Part shown: in pieces, positions 8,483-16,755 of the stretch
Position numbering within the stretch: the stretch's first letter is position 1
Layout of the letters: each line of letters opens with the position of its first letter
Source: an uncultured Lactobacillus sp.
GTDB lineage: Bacteria > Bacillota > Bacilli > Lactobacillales > Lactobacillaceae
Direction: 5' to 3'
NCBI GenBank assembly: GCA_946481335.1
Contig: CAMLMR010000005.1
Span: forward strand, 1-45,972
Length of the DNA stretch: 45,972 bases
Position numbers and translations under genes: made by a program
Notes under the pieces: model-generated
Databases searched by the model: none
The model's input: the letters and a program-made list of their open reading frames with translations, nothing else
What the model was told of the DNA's origin: nothing

Positions 8483-9686
8483 TTTATTTAGTCAACGTTT
8501 GCAATCCCATTTTGCGCAGATGTCTAAGTATTTAAGATATGTATTTAATGATTTTTTCGTGATTGCATTAATGTTCATCATTGGTGGAATTGGCTATCAG
8601 TATTCAATGTTTATTAAGCATTTACAAGCAGGACAATGGTGGGAAAAGTTAATATTAATGGTGTTAATTTTAGTGGTCGTTCAATTGAATAACTTGGTAA
8701 CCTTTGTTAAAAGGGCTGACTTTGTCTTTTGGCTACCGCAAGAAAAGGCATTTTTTACTTTCTTACGAAGTGGACTAAGATATTCAAAAACTATGGCCGT
8801 AATTGTTCAAATAGTAGCTTGGTTTGTTATGATTCCATTCATTGAAAAAGCAATGGTAACCACTAACATCGTTGTGATTTTGATGATTTTATTAATGATG
8901 TTTTTTTTGAAGCTAATGTTTTTAAATTTTAAAATGGTTGATAATTATCACCATGATAGAAACATTTTGAATAATCAATTATGTTATCGCTTGATTTTGC
9001 CAATAATCATTATTGCTTTAGCTATTTATGTTAGTGTTTATGTCGGTTTAACTGTTAGCATCTTGTTACTAATCGTTTCACATTTGTTAGTCCAAAAGTT
9101 GAAACAACAAAGTATCAATTGGCAGACCGTTATTGAAAAAACAGAAAGCCATGAAAATAGCCTAAATCGCTTCTTTAACATGTTTACAGATGTAGAAAAC
9201 ATGCAAGGGGCAGTTAAGAGACGCAGCTATCTTGATTCACTATTCAAAATATTTAACAATGATGTCTACTCAGTTTTATATTCAAGAGGAATTGTCAGGG
9301 ATAAAGAAATAAGCGGTCTATTAGCACGAGTTTCTATTTTAGGAGCTATTATTATTGGGGCAGTTAAACTAGATTGGATGGCAATTTTAATTGCAGTTCT
9401 ATTTATGTATTTGATTGTTTTCCAACTTATCCCATATTTTAATAATTTTGAAGACAATGTCTTTACGTCCTTATACCCAATTAGTATTGACCAACAATTA
9501 AAATCATTTACCGGAGTAATTGGTAGAATAATGATACTAGTAATCGTTGTTTTAATGATTGGATCGTTGTTTATGTTTAATTTATTAGCATCATTAATGT
9601 TATTAGTGGTTCTAATTATTGAATGGATTTTATTAATTAAAATATACGTACCAAAGAAAATAAAAAAAGCCAGTTCAAATTATTGA
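8475..9686 (+). CDS. ecsB: ABC transporter permease EcsB
   Basis: 403 residues from the ATG at 8475, chosen because AAAGGAAG precedes it; an earlier in-frame TTG would extend further into ecsA. It is strongly hydrophobic with several membrane-spanning clusters (about 25-45, 55-75, 100-165, 175-205, 285-325 and 340-395) and a soluble loop in the middle with EKTESHENSLNRFF. Length matches EcsB (about 400 residues). It is the membrane partner of EcsA and is translationally coupled to it. Confidence 0.9.
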   Translation: MNNLFSQRLQSHFAQMSKYLRYVFNDFFVIALMFIIGGIGYQYSMFIKHLQAGQWWEKLILMVLILVVVQLNNLVTFVKRADFVFWLPQEKAFFTFLRSGLRYSKTMAVIVQIVAWFVMIPFIEKAMVTTNIVVILMILLMMFFLKLMFLNFKMVDNYHHDRNILNNQLCYRLILPIIIIALAIYVSVYVGLTVSILLLIVSHLLVQKLKQQSINWQTVIEKTESHENSLNRFFNMFTDVENMQGAVKRRSYLDSLFKIFNNDVYSVLYSRGIVRDKEISGLLARVSILGAIIIGAVKLDWMAILIAVLFMYLIVFQLIPYFNNFEDNVFTSLYPISIDQQLKSFTGVIGRIMILVIVVLMIGSLFMFNLLASLMLLVVLIIEWILLIKIYVPKKIKKASSNY

Positions 9687-9762
9687 TGTTGCTTGACGTG
9701 GCTATTAAAAAGCCAGTAAAATAGGTTACAGAATAAAAATAGAACATTTGGCAGATTTAATT

Positions 9763-9790
9763 AGTCAAAACCTTGGTTTTGGCTATTTTT
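9763..9790 (+). terminator. Terminator after ecsB
   Basis: AGTCAAAACC (9763-9772) pairs with GGTTTTGGCT (9775-9784), ten positions with one G-U pair and a very short loop, followed by ATTTTTT. It ends just ahead of the trmB ribosome site. Confidence 0.7.
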
Positions 9791-9807
9791 TATGAGGAGG
9801 ATAATTC

Positions 9808-10458
9808 GTGAGAGTTAGAAATAAGCCATGGGCAGACGGTTATATTAAAGATAACCAAAAATACATCGTTACTGATCCTGAAAACTGGATTGGTAAATGG
9901 TCAGAACGTTTTGAAAAAGAACAACCAATTCATATTGAAATTGGAACAGGGAAGGGTCAATTCATCGTTGAAATGGCCAAAAAACATCCTGAAGTTAACT
10001 TTTTAGGTATCGAAATTCAAAAAACAGTTATCGCAATTGCTTTGAAAAAGGTGGTTGAAGCTGATTTACCAAACTTACAATTGGTTCACACTGATGGTGC
10101 GGGAGTAGATACTTTCTTTGGTAAGCATGAAATTGATACTGTTTACCTAAACTTCTCAGATCCATGGCCAAAGAAGCGTCATGCCAAGAGAAGACTTACT
10201 TCACCAACATTCTTAGATAGTTACAAGACTATTCTAAAAGAAGATGCACCTGTTGTTTTCAAGACAGATAATCGTGGCTTATTTGAATACTCTGTAGTTA
10301 CTTTCAATAATTATGGGATGTACTTTGACCTATTATCACTTGATTTACACAATAGTGAATACATGGATGATAATGTTGAAACTGAATATGAACATAAATT
10401 CAGTAGCAAAGGCCCAATCTACAAGATTGTTGCTTACTTCAATAAAAAAGAAGACTAA
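9808..10458 (+). CDS. trmB: tRNA (guanine-N7-)-methyltransferase TrmB
   Basis: 216 residues from a GTG at 9808 behind AGGAGG (9794-9799). The SAM-binding motif IEIGTGKGQF (about 44-53), LGIEIQ, and the TrmB hallmark SDPWPKKRH (about 117-125) are clear. It methylates G46 in tRNA variable loops. Its last codons and stop form one half of a hairpin whose other half holds the stop of the convergent small gene. Spacing to that gene is zero bases. Confidence 0.95.
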   Translation: MRVRNKPWADGYIKDNQKYIVTDPENWIGKWSERFEKEQPIHIEIGTGKGQFIVEMAKKHPEVNFLGIEIQKTVIAIALKKVVEADLPNLQLVHTDGAGVDTFFGKHEIDTVYLNFSDPWPKKRHAKRRLTSPTFLDSYKTILKEDAPVVFKTDNRGLFEYSVVTFNNYGMYFDLLSLDLHNSEYMDDNVETEYEHKFSSKGPIYKIVAYFNKKED

Positions 10459-10472
10459 TTAATAGTCTTCTT
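10448..10472. terminator. Hairpin spanning both stop codons of trmB and the convergent gene
   Basis: AAGAAGACTA (10448-10457) is perfectly complementary to TAGTCTTCTT (10463-10472) with a 5-nt loop. Read on the minus strand it is followed by TTTTTT, so it works as a terminator for the small minus-strand gene. On the plus strand the tail is not T-rich, so termination of trmB is weaker. Confidence 0.6.
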
Positions 10473-10761
10473 GTAGTTCGTTAATCCATTTGAATTGATA
10501 ATTAGAATTAATTTCAAAGTATCGTTCAATTATTTCATCGTTTTCTAAAACGTTGATAGCACCAACGTAATCTTTATTGTTATTCTTTTTCATAATCCAG
10601 CTACCGCAAACTTTACTCTTGTTTAGAGTGTTTTTAGCGTGAGTTATTTGTAGGTTAATTTTTTTAATATGTTTTTCTTGCTTAATCTTTTTAGCAACTA
10701 AAACACTAGTGCCGATAACTCCAATGGCAAGGGTTGAAACTATTGCGTTTTTAGACCTAAT
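10459..10761 (-). CDS. PepSY-like small anchored protein lacking a canonical start codon
   Basis: Reading the minus strand here gives an open frame of about 100 residues that ends exactly at the trmB stop. It starts at ATT (10761-10759), with ATC one codon earlier, behind AAGGATGTGAT, an imperfect ribosome site. There is no in-frame ATG, GTG or TTG before an internal ATG in the middle. The predicted N-terminus is RSKNAIVSTLAIG with a hydrophobic segment (about 6-24), then a Lys-rich helix. The second half has VCGSWIM, DYVGAIN and ERYFEIN, which resemble short PepSY-type proteins found after trmB in lactobacilli. A good promoter precedes it. Either it uses a rare AUU/AUC start or it has lost its ATG. 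Function is unknown; the PepSY assignment is by pattern memory. Confidence 0.6.
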   Translation of the reverse strand: MRSKNAIVSTLAIGVIGTSVLVAKKIKQEKHIKKINLQITHAKNTLNKSKVCGSWIMKKNNNKDYVGAINVLENDEIIERYFEINSNYQFKWINELQEDY

Positions 10762-10791
10762 GATATATCACATCCTTTTTGTATAGGATAC

Positions 10792-10819
10792 ATTATATTA
10801 CATTTAAATTTATAATCAA
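10792..10819 (-). promoter_or_regulatory. Promoter for the minus-strand PepSY-like gene
   Basis: On the minus strand TTGATT (10814-10819) and TATAAT (10792-10797) are separated by 16 bases. The predicted transcript starts close upstream of the AAGGATG ribosome site, supporting that this gene is expressed. Confidence 0.6.
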
Positions 10820-10847
10820 ACTGCATCGAAAATAACAAGAAATAAGT

Positions 10848-10853
10848 TATAAT
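10848..10853 (+). promoter_or_regulatory. -10 box for ytpP
   Basis: TATAAT lies 28 bases before the ytpP start. The -35 position (about 10825-10830) is weak. Divergent promoters therefore share the 120-base gap with the minus-strand gene. Confidence 0.5.
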
Positions 10854-10881
10854 AAAGAAAAAATAATTGGAGTGAATAAAC

Positions 10882-11199
10882 ATGGAACAATTACCAACAA
10901 TGAACTTAGATGAATTAAAGAAGACTGTTAGCGATGGCAAGTACATGCTATTCTTCTCAGCTGACTGGTGCCCAGATTGCTCATTTATCAAGCCAGCAAT
11001 GCCAGAAATTGAAGCAGAATACCCTGATTACAAATTTATCGCAGTGGATCGTGACCAAAACATTGATTTAGCTGCTGATTTAGCAATTTTTGGAATTCCA
11101 AGCTTCGTTGCATTTGAAAACGGTGAAGAAATTGGCCGTTACGTAAACAAAGATAGAAAAACAAAGATACAAGTAGAAGAATTTATCGATTCTCTATAA
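10882..11199 (+). CDS. ytpP: Thioredoxin-like protein (YtpP)
   Basis: 105 residues with the thioredoxin active site FSADWCPDC (Cys30 and Cys33) and the cis-proline segment FGIPSF. It is cytosolic, with no signal peptide. The CPDC motif differs from the CGPC of housekeeping thioredoxin and matches YtpP-type proteins, which by family may act on low-molecular-weight or protein thiols. TTGGAGTG precedes the ATG. It is followed 27 bases later by ytpR in the same direction, the same order as the Bacillus ytpPQR-sftA region. Confidence 0.88.
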   Translation: MEQLPTMNLDELKKTVSDGKYMLFFSADWCPDCSFIKPAMPEIEAEYPDYKFIAVDRDQNIDLAADLAIFGIPSFVAFENGEEIGRYVNKDRKTKIQVEEFIDSL

Positions 11200-11226
11200 T
11201 AATTAATATGTGGAAGGTAAGATTTA

Positions 11227-11871
11227 ATGTTAATTGCAAGTTATAACCCAAAACAAACTGGTGATATTTTAGTCGTCATCTTGGATGAAGATGCTAAAGA
11301 ACAAAAGGTAGAACAAATTGGTAACATTGTGAGAATTTCTGATTCAGGAAGCGACCACGTTACTGGTTTCAACTTTACTAATGCTTCTGAAGTATTACCT
11401 CGTCTAACAGACGTTAATGGTGAAGTTACTTTAACTCAAGAAGATTTGGATGCCCTAAATAAAGCATTATCAGATAATGGAATTAAGGACACTATCGAAT
11501 TGGATACTGATCCAAAGTTTGTTGTGGGATATGTAAAATCTGTTAAAGAACATCCTAAGTCTGACCACCTAAAAATTACTGAAACTGAAATTAATGATGG
11601 AAAGACTCTACAAATCGTTAGTGGTTCTCCAAACATGCAAGAAGATATCAAGGTTGTTGTTGCCAAAGTCGGTGCAATGATGCCAGATGGTCTAATTATT
11701 TGGCCTGGTGAATTAAAGGGTGAAGAAAGTAACGGAATGATTTGTTCAGGTCGTGAACTATTAATTCCAAACGCACCACAAAGACCAGGTGCTTTAATTT
11801 TGCCTAACGATTACCAAGAAGTTGGGAAAGCTTTTGACTTTGACAAGGCTGGCACATTATTTTCAAAATAA
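11227..11871 (+). CDS. ytpR: tRNA-binding domain protein YtpR
   Basis: 214 residues. The N-terminal half is a YtpR-specific domain; residues about 95-205 form a tRNA-binding OB fold of the EMAP/PheT type (VGYVKSVKEHPKSDHLKI, then GMICSGREL). It resembles the N-terminal part of phenylalanyl-tRNA synthetase beta but lacks any synthetase core. Precise role is unknown; tRNA binding is inferred from the domain. GGAAGG stands before the ATG. It lies between ytpP and sftA as in Bacillus. Confidence 0.9.
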   Translation: MLIASYNPKQTGDILVVILDEDAKEQKVEQIGNIVRISDSGSDHVTGFNFTNASEVLPRLTDVNGEVTLTQEDLDALNKALSDNGIKDTIELDTDPKFVVGYVKSVKEHPKSDHLKITETEINDGKTLQIVSGSPNMQEDIKVVVAKVGAMMPDGLIIWPGELKGEESNGMICSGRELLIPNAPQRPGALILPNDYQEVGKAFDFDKAGTLFSK

Positions 11872-11932
11872 GTTAAACTAGGAGATTTCTTCTCCTTTAT
11901 ACATAAATTTTTAGATTAAGGATGACGCTTGA

Positions 11933-14479
11933 ATGGAACACTATGATGGACCTGCTTTTTACCGTAAATACAATGTTTTAGGTAAAAACAATGAATTAAA
12001 ACATAATAATAAGTCTAATAAAAGTGAATCCCGAACTAATAGAGATGCAACTGTAAGAAAAGATGATACTTCTGACGATTATCTACTACCAAACAGAGAT
12101 AATCCGATTGCTAAGAGGGCTGCTGCCTTTAAGCCTAGTCATAATTCTACTAGTAGCTCAAAAGTTCAATTCTACCAAAATGAAACTTCCAGCAAATTTA
12201 GAAAAATTATGAATCAACTTGATCGTCGCAATGAAGAACTAATTGGCATGACAAGTGATGATTATGGTGCAATCGATTTAGATAAAGAGGATATTTCAAC
12301 TTCTGAAGAAGAATCAATCGCAACCAGTCAAGCTGATGCGATTGATAAGCAATCTATTGAAGAGTTTAACGACATAGAATCAGAACCTTATTCAACACCT
12401 TATATTGATAGAAGTAAGGCAGCTGAAAGTGAAACAGAAGCTAAAGAATCAATCCTTTCTGTCAGTGAAGAAAGTGAAGCAGACGATTCAATAAACGACC
12501 ATGTTGCAGATTCAATTCAAAGTTCTAATAATGATATGCAACAAAATGTTGAACAGACTAGTTCATCAAATACATCATCATTTAACAGATTCATGGGGAT
12601 GGTAAATGATGATGTTAAAGGGAATCAAGTTGACGAAGACCAACCAGAAGATGATCATTTTGTTGAGTCAGATAACGATGACAGTTATTTAACATCAAGC
12701 AGTGATGAAGTAATATCTTCTCAAGCGGATGTAAATAATTCCACTGTTAGTGATGAGTTTGAAAAATCAGATACATCTACAGAATACGGATATACATCCG
12801 AAAGTATTGATAGCAGTATTAACGTTAATAGTGATGAAATTAAAGCGGTTGATGAACCTCAACATGAAGAAAGAAATATTGAAAATCATGGGTTAGGGCA
12901 TTCTTTGGCATCTATTTTGAACCAAGAACAAAATGTTCAAAAGGATTTGTCTATTTTTAATGATCGTCCAGTGGCTCAAACAGATGATATTGAAGAACAA
13001 TCAACTGATTCACAGGAAGAATACCACCATGATGAAAGTGTTTCTGCTGATTATGATGATAAAGGATATCAATTTCCATCCATGAATTTATTGGAACCAT
13101 CAGATGAGTTTGAAGATGATTCAATGGATGACTGGATTGAAAATCAAGCTGAAATCTTGGATGAAACACTCCGAGCTTTTAATGTTGATGCCAACGTTGT
13201 TGATTGGACTAATGGTCCAACAGTAACGCAATTTCAAATTAAGCTTCAACTAGGTGTTAAGGTAAGTAAGATTACCAATTTAACAGATGATTTGAAACTG
13301 GCATTAGCTGCTAAGGACATCAGAATTGAAGCACCAATTCCTGGTAAGACAACAGTGGGGATTGAAATTCCTAATCCAAAGCCAAGACCAGTGCGACTAT
13401 CTGAAGTTTTGGATACACCACAGTTTGAAAAGACAGATAAACCACTTACTGTTGCTTTAGGGGTGGATCTAACAGGTAAACCTCAAATGACAGATTTAAG
13501 TAAGATGCCACACGGATTAATCGCTGGGGCAACTGGTTCTGGTAAAAGTGTGTTCTTAAATAGTTTATTGATATCACTTCTATACAAGGCCACTCCAGCA
13601 CAATTAAAGATGATTTTAATTGATCCAAAAGCGGTTGAAATGGCTCCTTATGACAAGTTGCCACACTTACTTTCACCGGTTATTTCAGATCCAAAGCAAG
13701 CATCTGCCGCTTTGAAATGGTCTGTTAAGGAAATGGATGAAAGATATGAAAAGCTTGCTGCCGCTGGCGCAAGAAATATTGAACAATTCAATCAAATGGC
13801 CGAACAAGCTGGTGAATACACCAAGAAGATGCCATATATCTTAATCGTAATTGATGAGTTGGCTGACTTGATGATGGTTGCTTCTAACGAAGTTCAAGAT
13901 TACATTGTTAGAATCACCCAAAAGGCTAGAGCTGCCGGAATCCATTTGATTGTTGCCACACAAAGACCTAGTGTTGATATTATTACTGGTACAATCAAGA
14001 ACAATATTCCAACTCGTGTTGCCTTTATGGTATCTAGTCAAGTTGATTCAAGAACAATTATTGATACAGCTGGTGCTGAACGATTACTTGGAAAAGGTGA
14101 TATGTTGTATCTAGGTAATGGTGCGAGTCAATCTGCTCGTTTACAAGGTACCTTTGTGACAAATGATGAAATTGAACGAGTAACCAATGATGTCAGAAAA
14201 CAAGGTGAACCTAAATATGCTTTCCAACCTGATTCATTGTTGAAGAGTGTTAACCAAGTCGAACAACAAGATGAATTGATGCCGGATGTCTTGGAATACA
14301 TTTCTAACGAAGAGACAGTATCTACATCAAAACTACAAAGAGTTTTCTCAATTGGATACAATCGAGCTGCAAGCCTGATTGATGAATTGGAGAAACATAA
14401 CTATGTATCAGGTCAACATGGCTCTAAACCAAGAGATGTATATTTAACAGAAAGTGATTACAAAAAGTTAAATATTTAG
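11933..14479 (+). CDS. sftA: FtsK/SpoIIIE-family DNA translocase SftA (soluble type)
   Basis: 848 residues with no membrane segment, so the soluble SftA type rather than membrane FtsK. Residues 1-24 (MEHYDGPAFYRKYNV) are a distinct N-terminal stretch, followed by a very long acidic Ser/Asp/Glu-rich linker to about 395. The alpha and beta motor domains follow, with Walker A GATGSGKS (about 532-539), DPKAVEMAPY, Walker B YILIVIDELADLMM (about 633-646) and the FtsK ATQRPS motif. A C-terminal gamma winged-helix domain (about 785-845) would read KOPS/SRS-type sequences. It moves chromosomal DNA clear of the septum. AAGGATG precedes the ATG. It sits directly before murC. Confidence 0.92.
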   Translation: MEHYDGPAFYRKYNVLGKNNELKHNNKSNKSESRTNRDATVRKDDTSDDYLLPNRDNPIAKRAAAFKPSHNSTSSSKVQFYQNETSSKFRKIMNQLDRRNEELIGMTSDDYGAIDLDKEDISTSEEESIATSQADAIDKQSIEEFNDIESEPYSTPYIDRSKAAESETEAKESILSVSEESEADDSINDHVADSIQSSNNDMQQNVEQTSSSNTSSFNRFMGMVNDDVKGNQVDEDQPEDDHFVESDNDDSYLTSSSDEVISSQADVNNSTVSDEFEKSDTSTEYGYTSESIDSSINVNSDEIKAVDEPQHEERNIENHGLGHSLASILNQEQNVQKDLSIFNDRPVAQTDDIEEQSTDSQEEYHHDESVSADYDDKGYQFPSMNLLEPSDEFEDDSMDDWIENQAEILDETLRAFNVDANVVDWTNGPTVTQFQIKLQLGVKVSKITNLTDDLKLALAAKDIRIEAPIPGKTTVGIEIPNPKPRPVRLSEVLDTPQFEKTDKPLTVALGVDLTGKPQMTDLSKMPHGLIAGATGSGKSVFLNSLLISLLYKATPAQLKMILIDPKAVEMAPYDKLPHLLSPVISDPKQASAALKWSVKEMDERYEKLAAAGARNIEQFNQMAEQAGEYTKKMPYILIVIDELADLMMVASNEVQDYIVRITQKARAAGIHLIVATQRPSVDIITGTIKNNIPTRVAFMVSSQVDSRTIIDTAGAERLLGKGDMLYLGNGASQSARLQGTFVTNDEIERVTNDVRKQGEPKYAFQPDSLLKSVNQVEQQDELMPDVLEYISNEETVSTSKLQRVFSIGYNRAASLIDELEKHNYVSGQHGSKPRDVYLTESDYKKLNI

Positions 14480-14492
14480 AAAAAGGGGCGCC

Positions 14493-14513
14493 ATATCAGC
14501 TCAAATCTGATAT
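14493..14513. promoter_or_regulatory. Dyad overlapping a possible murC -10 box
   Basis: ATATCAG (14493-14499) and CTGATAT (14507-14513) are a perfect inverted repeat with a 7-base spacer. TATTAT (14511-14516) could be a -10 box that overlaps the right arm. No good -35 is seen. It could be an operator or a hairpin in the sftA-murC transcript. Confidence 0.4.
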
Positions 14514-14549
14514 TATAAGATTAATGAGAGATAAAAGGAGCATTTAATT

Positions 14550-15881
14550 ATGGATGCAAAGAAAATATATCACTTTGTCGGTGTTAAAGGTACTGGAATG
14601 TCGGCAATGGCAAGAATCCTTAAAGATAGAGGATATGAAGTACAAGGTTCAGACATTGATAAATACACATTTACTCAAGTTGGTCTAGAACAAGCAGGAA
14701 TAAAAGTACTTCCTTTTAACGTAGATAATATTAAAGAAGGTTTGACTGTAATTGCAGGAAACTCATTTACAGATGATCAACCTGAAATCAAAAAAGCAAG
14801 AGAAATGGGATTACCAGTATTTAGATACCATGAATTCCTAGGTGAAATGATTAAAGGTCACACAAGTATTGGTGTTTGTGGTGCCCACGGTAAGACAAGT
14901 ACTACCGGTCTATTAGCACACGTGTTATCAGGAATTGCACCTACTGATTACTTAATTGGTGATGGTACAGGTAAAGGTGTTCCTAATGCTAGATTCTTCG
15001 CATACGAAGCTGACGAATACCGTCGTCACTTCTTAGCAACTAGTCCAGACTATGCAATCATGACTAACATTGACTTTGATCACCCTGACTACTACACAGG
15101 AATCGAAGATGTTAAGAGTGCATTCCAAACATTCGCTAACCAAACAAACAAGGGTATCTTTGCTTGGGGTGACGATGAAAACTTAAGAGATATCAAAGCC
15201 GATGTTCCAATCTATTACTACGGTACTAGAGAAGACGATGACTTTAGAGCTGTTAACGTTGTTAAGAGCACTTCAGGTTCAGAATTTGATGTTGAATACA
15301 AGGGTAAGAAACTAGGTCATTTCCAAATTCACTTATATGGTGAACATAACGTGTTGAACGCACTAGCAGTTATCGCTGTTTCATACTTCGAACACGATAA
15401 CCTAGATGAAGTTCAACGTGAACTAGAAACTTTCAAGGGTGTTAAGAGACGTTTTGCACAAAGAAAAGTTGCTGACATGACTATTATTGATGACTATGCT
15501 CATCATCCATCAGAAATTGACGCAACCATTGATGCTGCAAGACAAGAATACCCAAATAAGAAGATTATTGCGGTATTCCAACCACACACATTCAGTCGTA
15601 CTATTGCTTACCTAGATGATTTCGCTAAGAGTCTAAACAAGGCTGATGACGTATACATCACTAAGATTTACAGCTCACCACGTGAAAAATCTGGTAAGAT
15701 TTCAAGTGCTGATTTAGCAAACAAGATTACTAAGAATGGTGGCTTGATTGAAGCCGAAAACATGTCACCACTACTTGAATATCATGATGCAGTTGTTGTA
15801 TTTATGGGTGCTGGAGATATTCAAAAGTACGAAAGAATCTACGAAAACTTGTTGAATGATGTAACAAATAATATGAATTAA
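14550..15881 (+). CDS. murC: UDP-N-acetylmuramate--L-alanine ligase MurC
   Basis: 443 residues. The N-terminal Rossmann motif is [14 protein letters not shown] (about 9-22), the ATP loop is GAHGKTSTT (about 110-118), and the ligase motif YAHHPSE is near 316-322. It adds L-alanine to UDP-MurNAc, the first amino acid step of peptidoglycan precursor synthesis in the cytoplasm. AAAGGAG is placed well for the ATG. The sftA-murC order is the classic Bacillus arrangement. Confidence 0.96.
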   Translation: MDAKKIYHFVGVKGTGMSAMARILKDRGYEVQGSDIDKYTFTQVGLEQAGIKVLPFNVDNIKEGLTVIAGNSFTDDQPEIKKAREMGLPVFRYHEFLGEMIKGHTSIGVCGAHGKTSTTGLLAHVLSGIAPTDYLIGDGTGKGVPNARFFAYEADEYRRHFLATSPDYAIMTNIDFDHPDYYTGIEDVKSAFQTFANQTNKGIFAWGDDENLRDIKADVPIYYYGTREDDDFRAVNVVKSTSGSEFDVEYKGKKLGHFQIHLYGEHNVLNALAVIAVSYFEHDNLDEVQRELETFKGVKRRFAQRKVADMTIIDDYAHHPSEIDATIDAARQEYPNKKIIAVFQPHTFSRTIAYLDDFAKSLNKADDVYITKIYSSPREKSGKISSADLANKITKNGGLIEAENMSPLLEYHDAVVVFMGAGDIQKYERIYENLLNDVTNNMN

Positions 15882-15885
15882 ACAC

Positions 15886-15913
15886 TTGTAGTTTCTTACG
15901 ATTCTGGTAGAAT
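15886..15913 (+). promoter_or_regulatory. Promoter for the Bax-inhibitor-1 family gene
   Basis: TTGTAG (15886-15891), 16 bases, then TAGAAT (15908-15913) preceded by TGG as an extended -10. It begins 5 bases after the murC stop. Confidence 0.65.
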
Positions 15914-15952
15914 ACTTCTAACACATCGTAAACAAGGAGGTTTATGGATTTT

Positions 15953-16648
15953 ATGAATAACTATGATCAAGCTGGACGTCGTTTAGTAAACGATGCTTTC
16001 GGGATGAACAGATTTTTAACTAAGACATATGGATGGATGACTCTTTCAGTATTAATTTCTGGAATTGTTGCTTACATTGTTGGTGGAACTTTACACATTG
16101 CTTTTAGCGGTTTCCCAGCAATAATTGGTATGATTCTATGGTTTGTACTAGCTTTTGCTACTCAATCAATGGCGATGCGTAATGCCTTTGCTGGATTTAT
16201 TATGTTAGTGGTCTTCTCAGCATTAACAGGTGGATTATTCTCATATATTTTTATGATGTACAGTTCAACTGCAATTGCTGAAGCATTCTTCACTACTACC
16301 ATTGATTTTGCGGTAATGGCATTCATTGGTCTTACCACTAAGAAGAGCTTAGATAAGATTGGGACACAAGCAATGGCTGCGTTGATTGCTTTAATTATCG
16401 TAAGTATCATTAACATGTTCTTACAAAATCCACTATTTGACCTATTCATTTCATTCATTGCTGTTATTATCTTTACAGCTTTTACTGCTTATGACAGTCA
16501 AAAGATTAAGGAATCATTCAATGAATATGGTTCTGAAGTATCTGAAAATGGATTAGCAATTAGTGGAGCAATGGTTTTATACCTAGACTTCATTAACCTA
16601 TTCTTAAACTTACTAAGTATTTTTGGAATTGGTGACAACGACAGATAA
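15953..16648 (+). CDS. Bax inhibitor-1/YccA family membrane protein
   Basis: 231 residues with seven hydrophobic segments covering most of the sequence after residue 20, ending in DFINLFLNLLSIFG, a typical BI-1/YccA C-terminus. The N-terminal FLTKTYGWM motif is also typical. Bacterial members have been linked to pH-sensitive calcium leak and protection of membrane proteins; the role here is unknown. Two starts are possible: the ATG at 15944 lies 3 nt from AAGGAGG (too close) and the ATG at 15953 lies 12 nt away. I prefer the second, which gives MNNYDQAGRR. It has its own promoter and a strong terminator, so it is a single-gene unit. Confidence 0.88.
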   Translation: MNNYDQAGRRLVNDAFGMNRFLTKTYGWMTLSVLISGIVAYIVGGTLHIAFSGFPAIIGMILWFVLAFATQSMAMRNAFAGFIMLVVFSALTGGLFSYIFMMYSSTAIAEAFFTTTIDFAVMAFIGLTTKKSLDKIGTQAMAALIALIIVSIINMFLQNPLFDLFISFIAVIIFTAFTAYDSQKIKESFNEYGSEVSENGLAISGAMVLYLDFINLFLNLLSIFGIGDNDR

Positions 16649-16651
16649 TTA

Positions 16652-16687
16652 AAAAAAGATGGTGTTTATACAACACCATCTTTTTTA
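16652..16687. terminator. Terminator after the BI-1 family gene
   Basis: GATGGTGTT (16658-16666) and AACACCATC (16672-16680), flanked by A-run and T-run, with a 5-base loop. It isolates this gene from polA. Confidence 0.93.
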
Positions 16688-16755
16688 TTTTTTATATAAT
16701 ATAATATGCGTGCATGTTAAAATTAAATTATCGAAGAAACGGTAAGGAGAATTAT

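Noticed and set aside
10770-10785. ATCCT/AGGAT pairing that would hide the ribosome site of the PepSY-like gene
   Set aside because: The predicted transcript starts in or next to the left arm, so the hairpin probably cannot form in the RNA.
11880-11896. Small hairpin AGGAGA/TCTCCT after ytpR as a terminator
   Set aside because: Only 6 bp and followed by a weak TTTAT tail; not enough to call termination.
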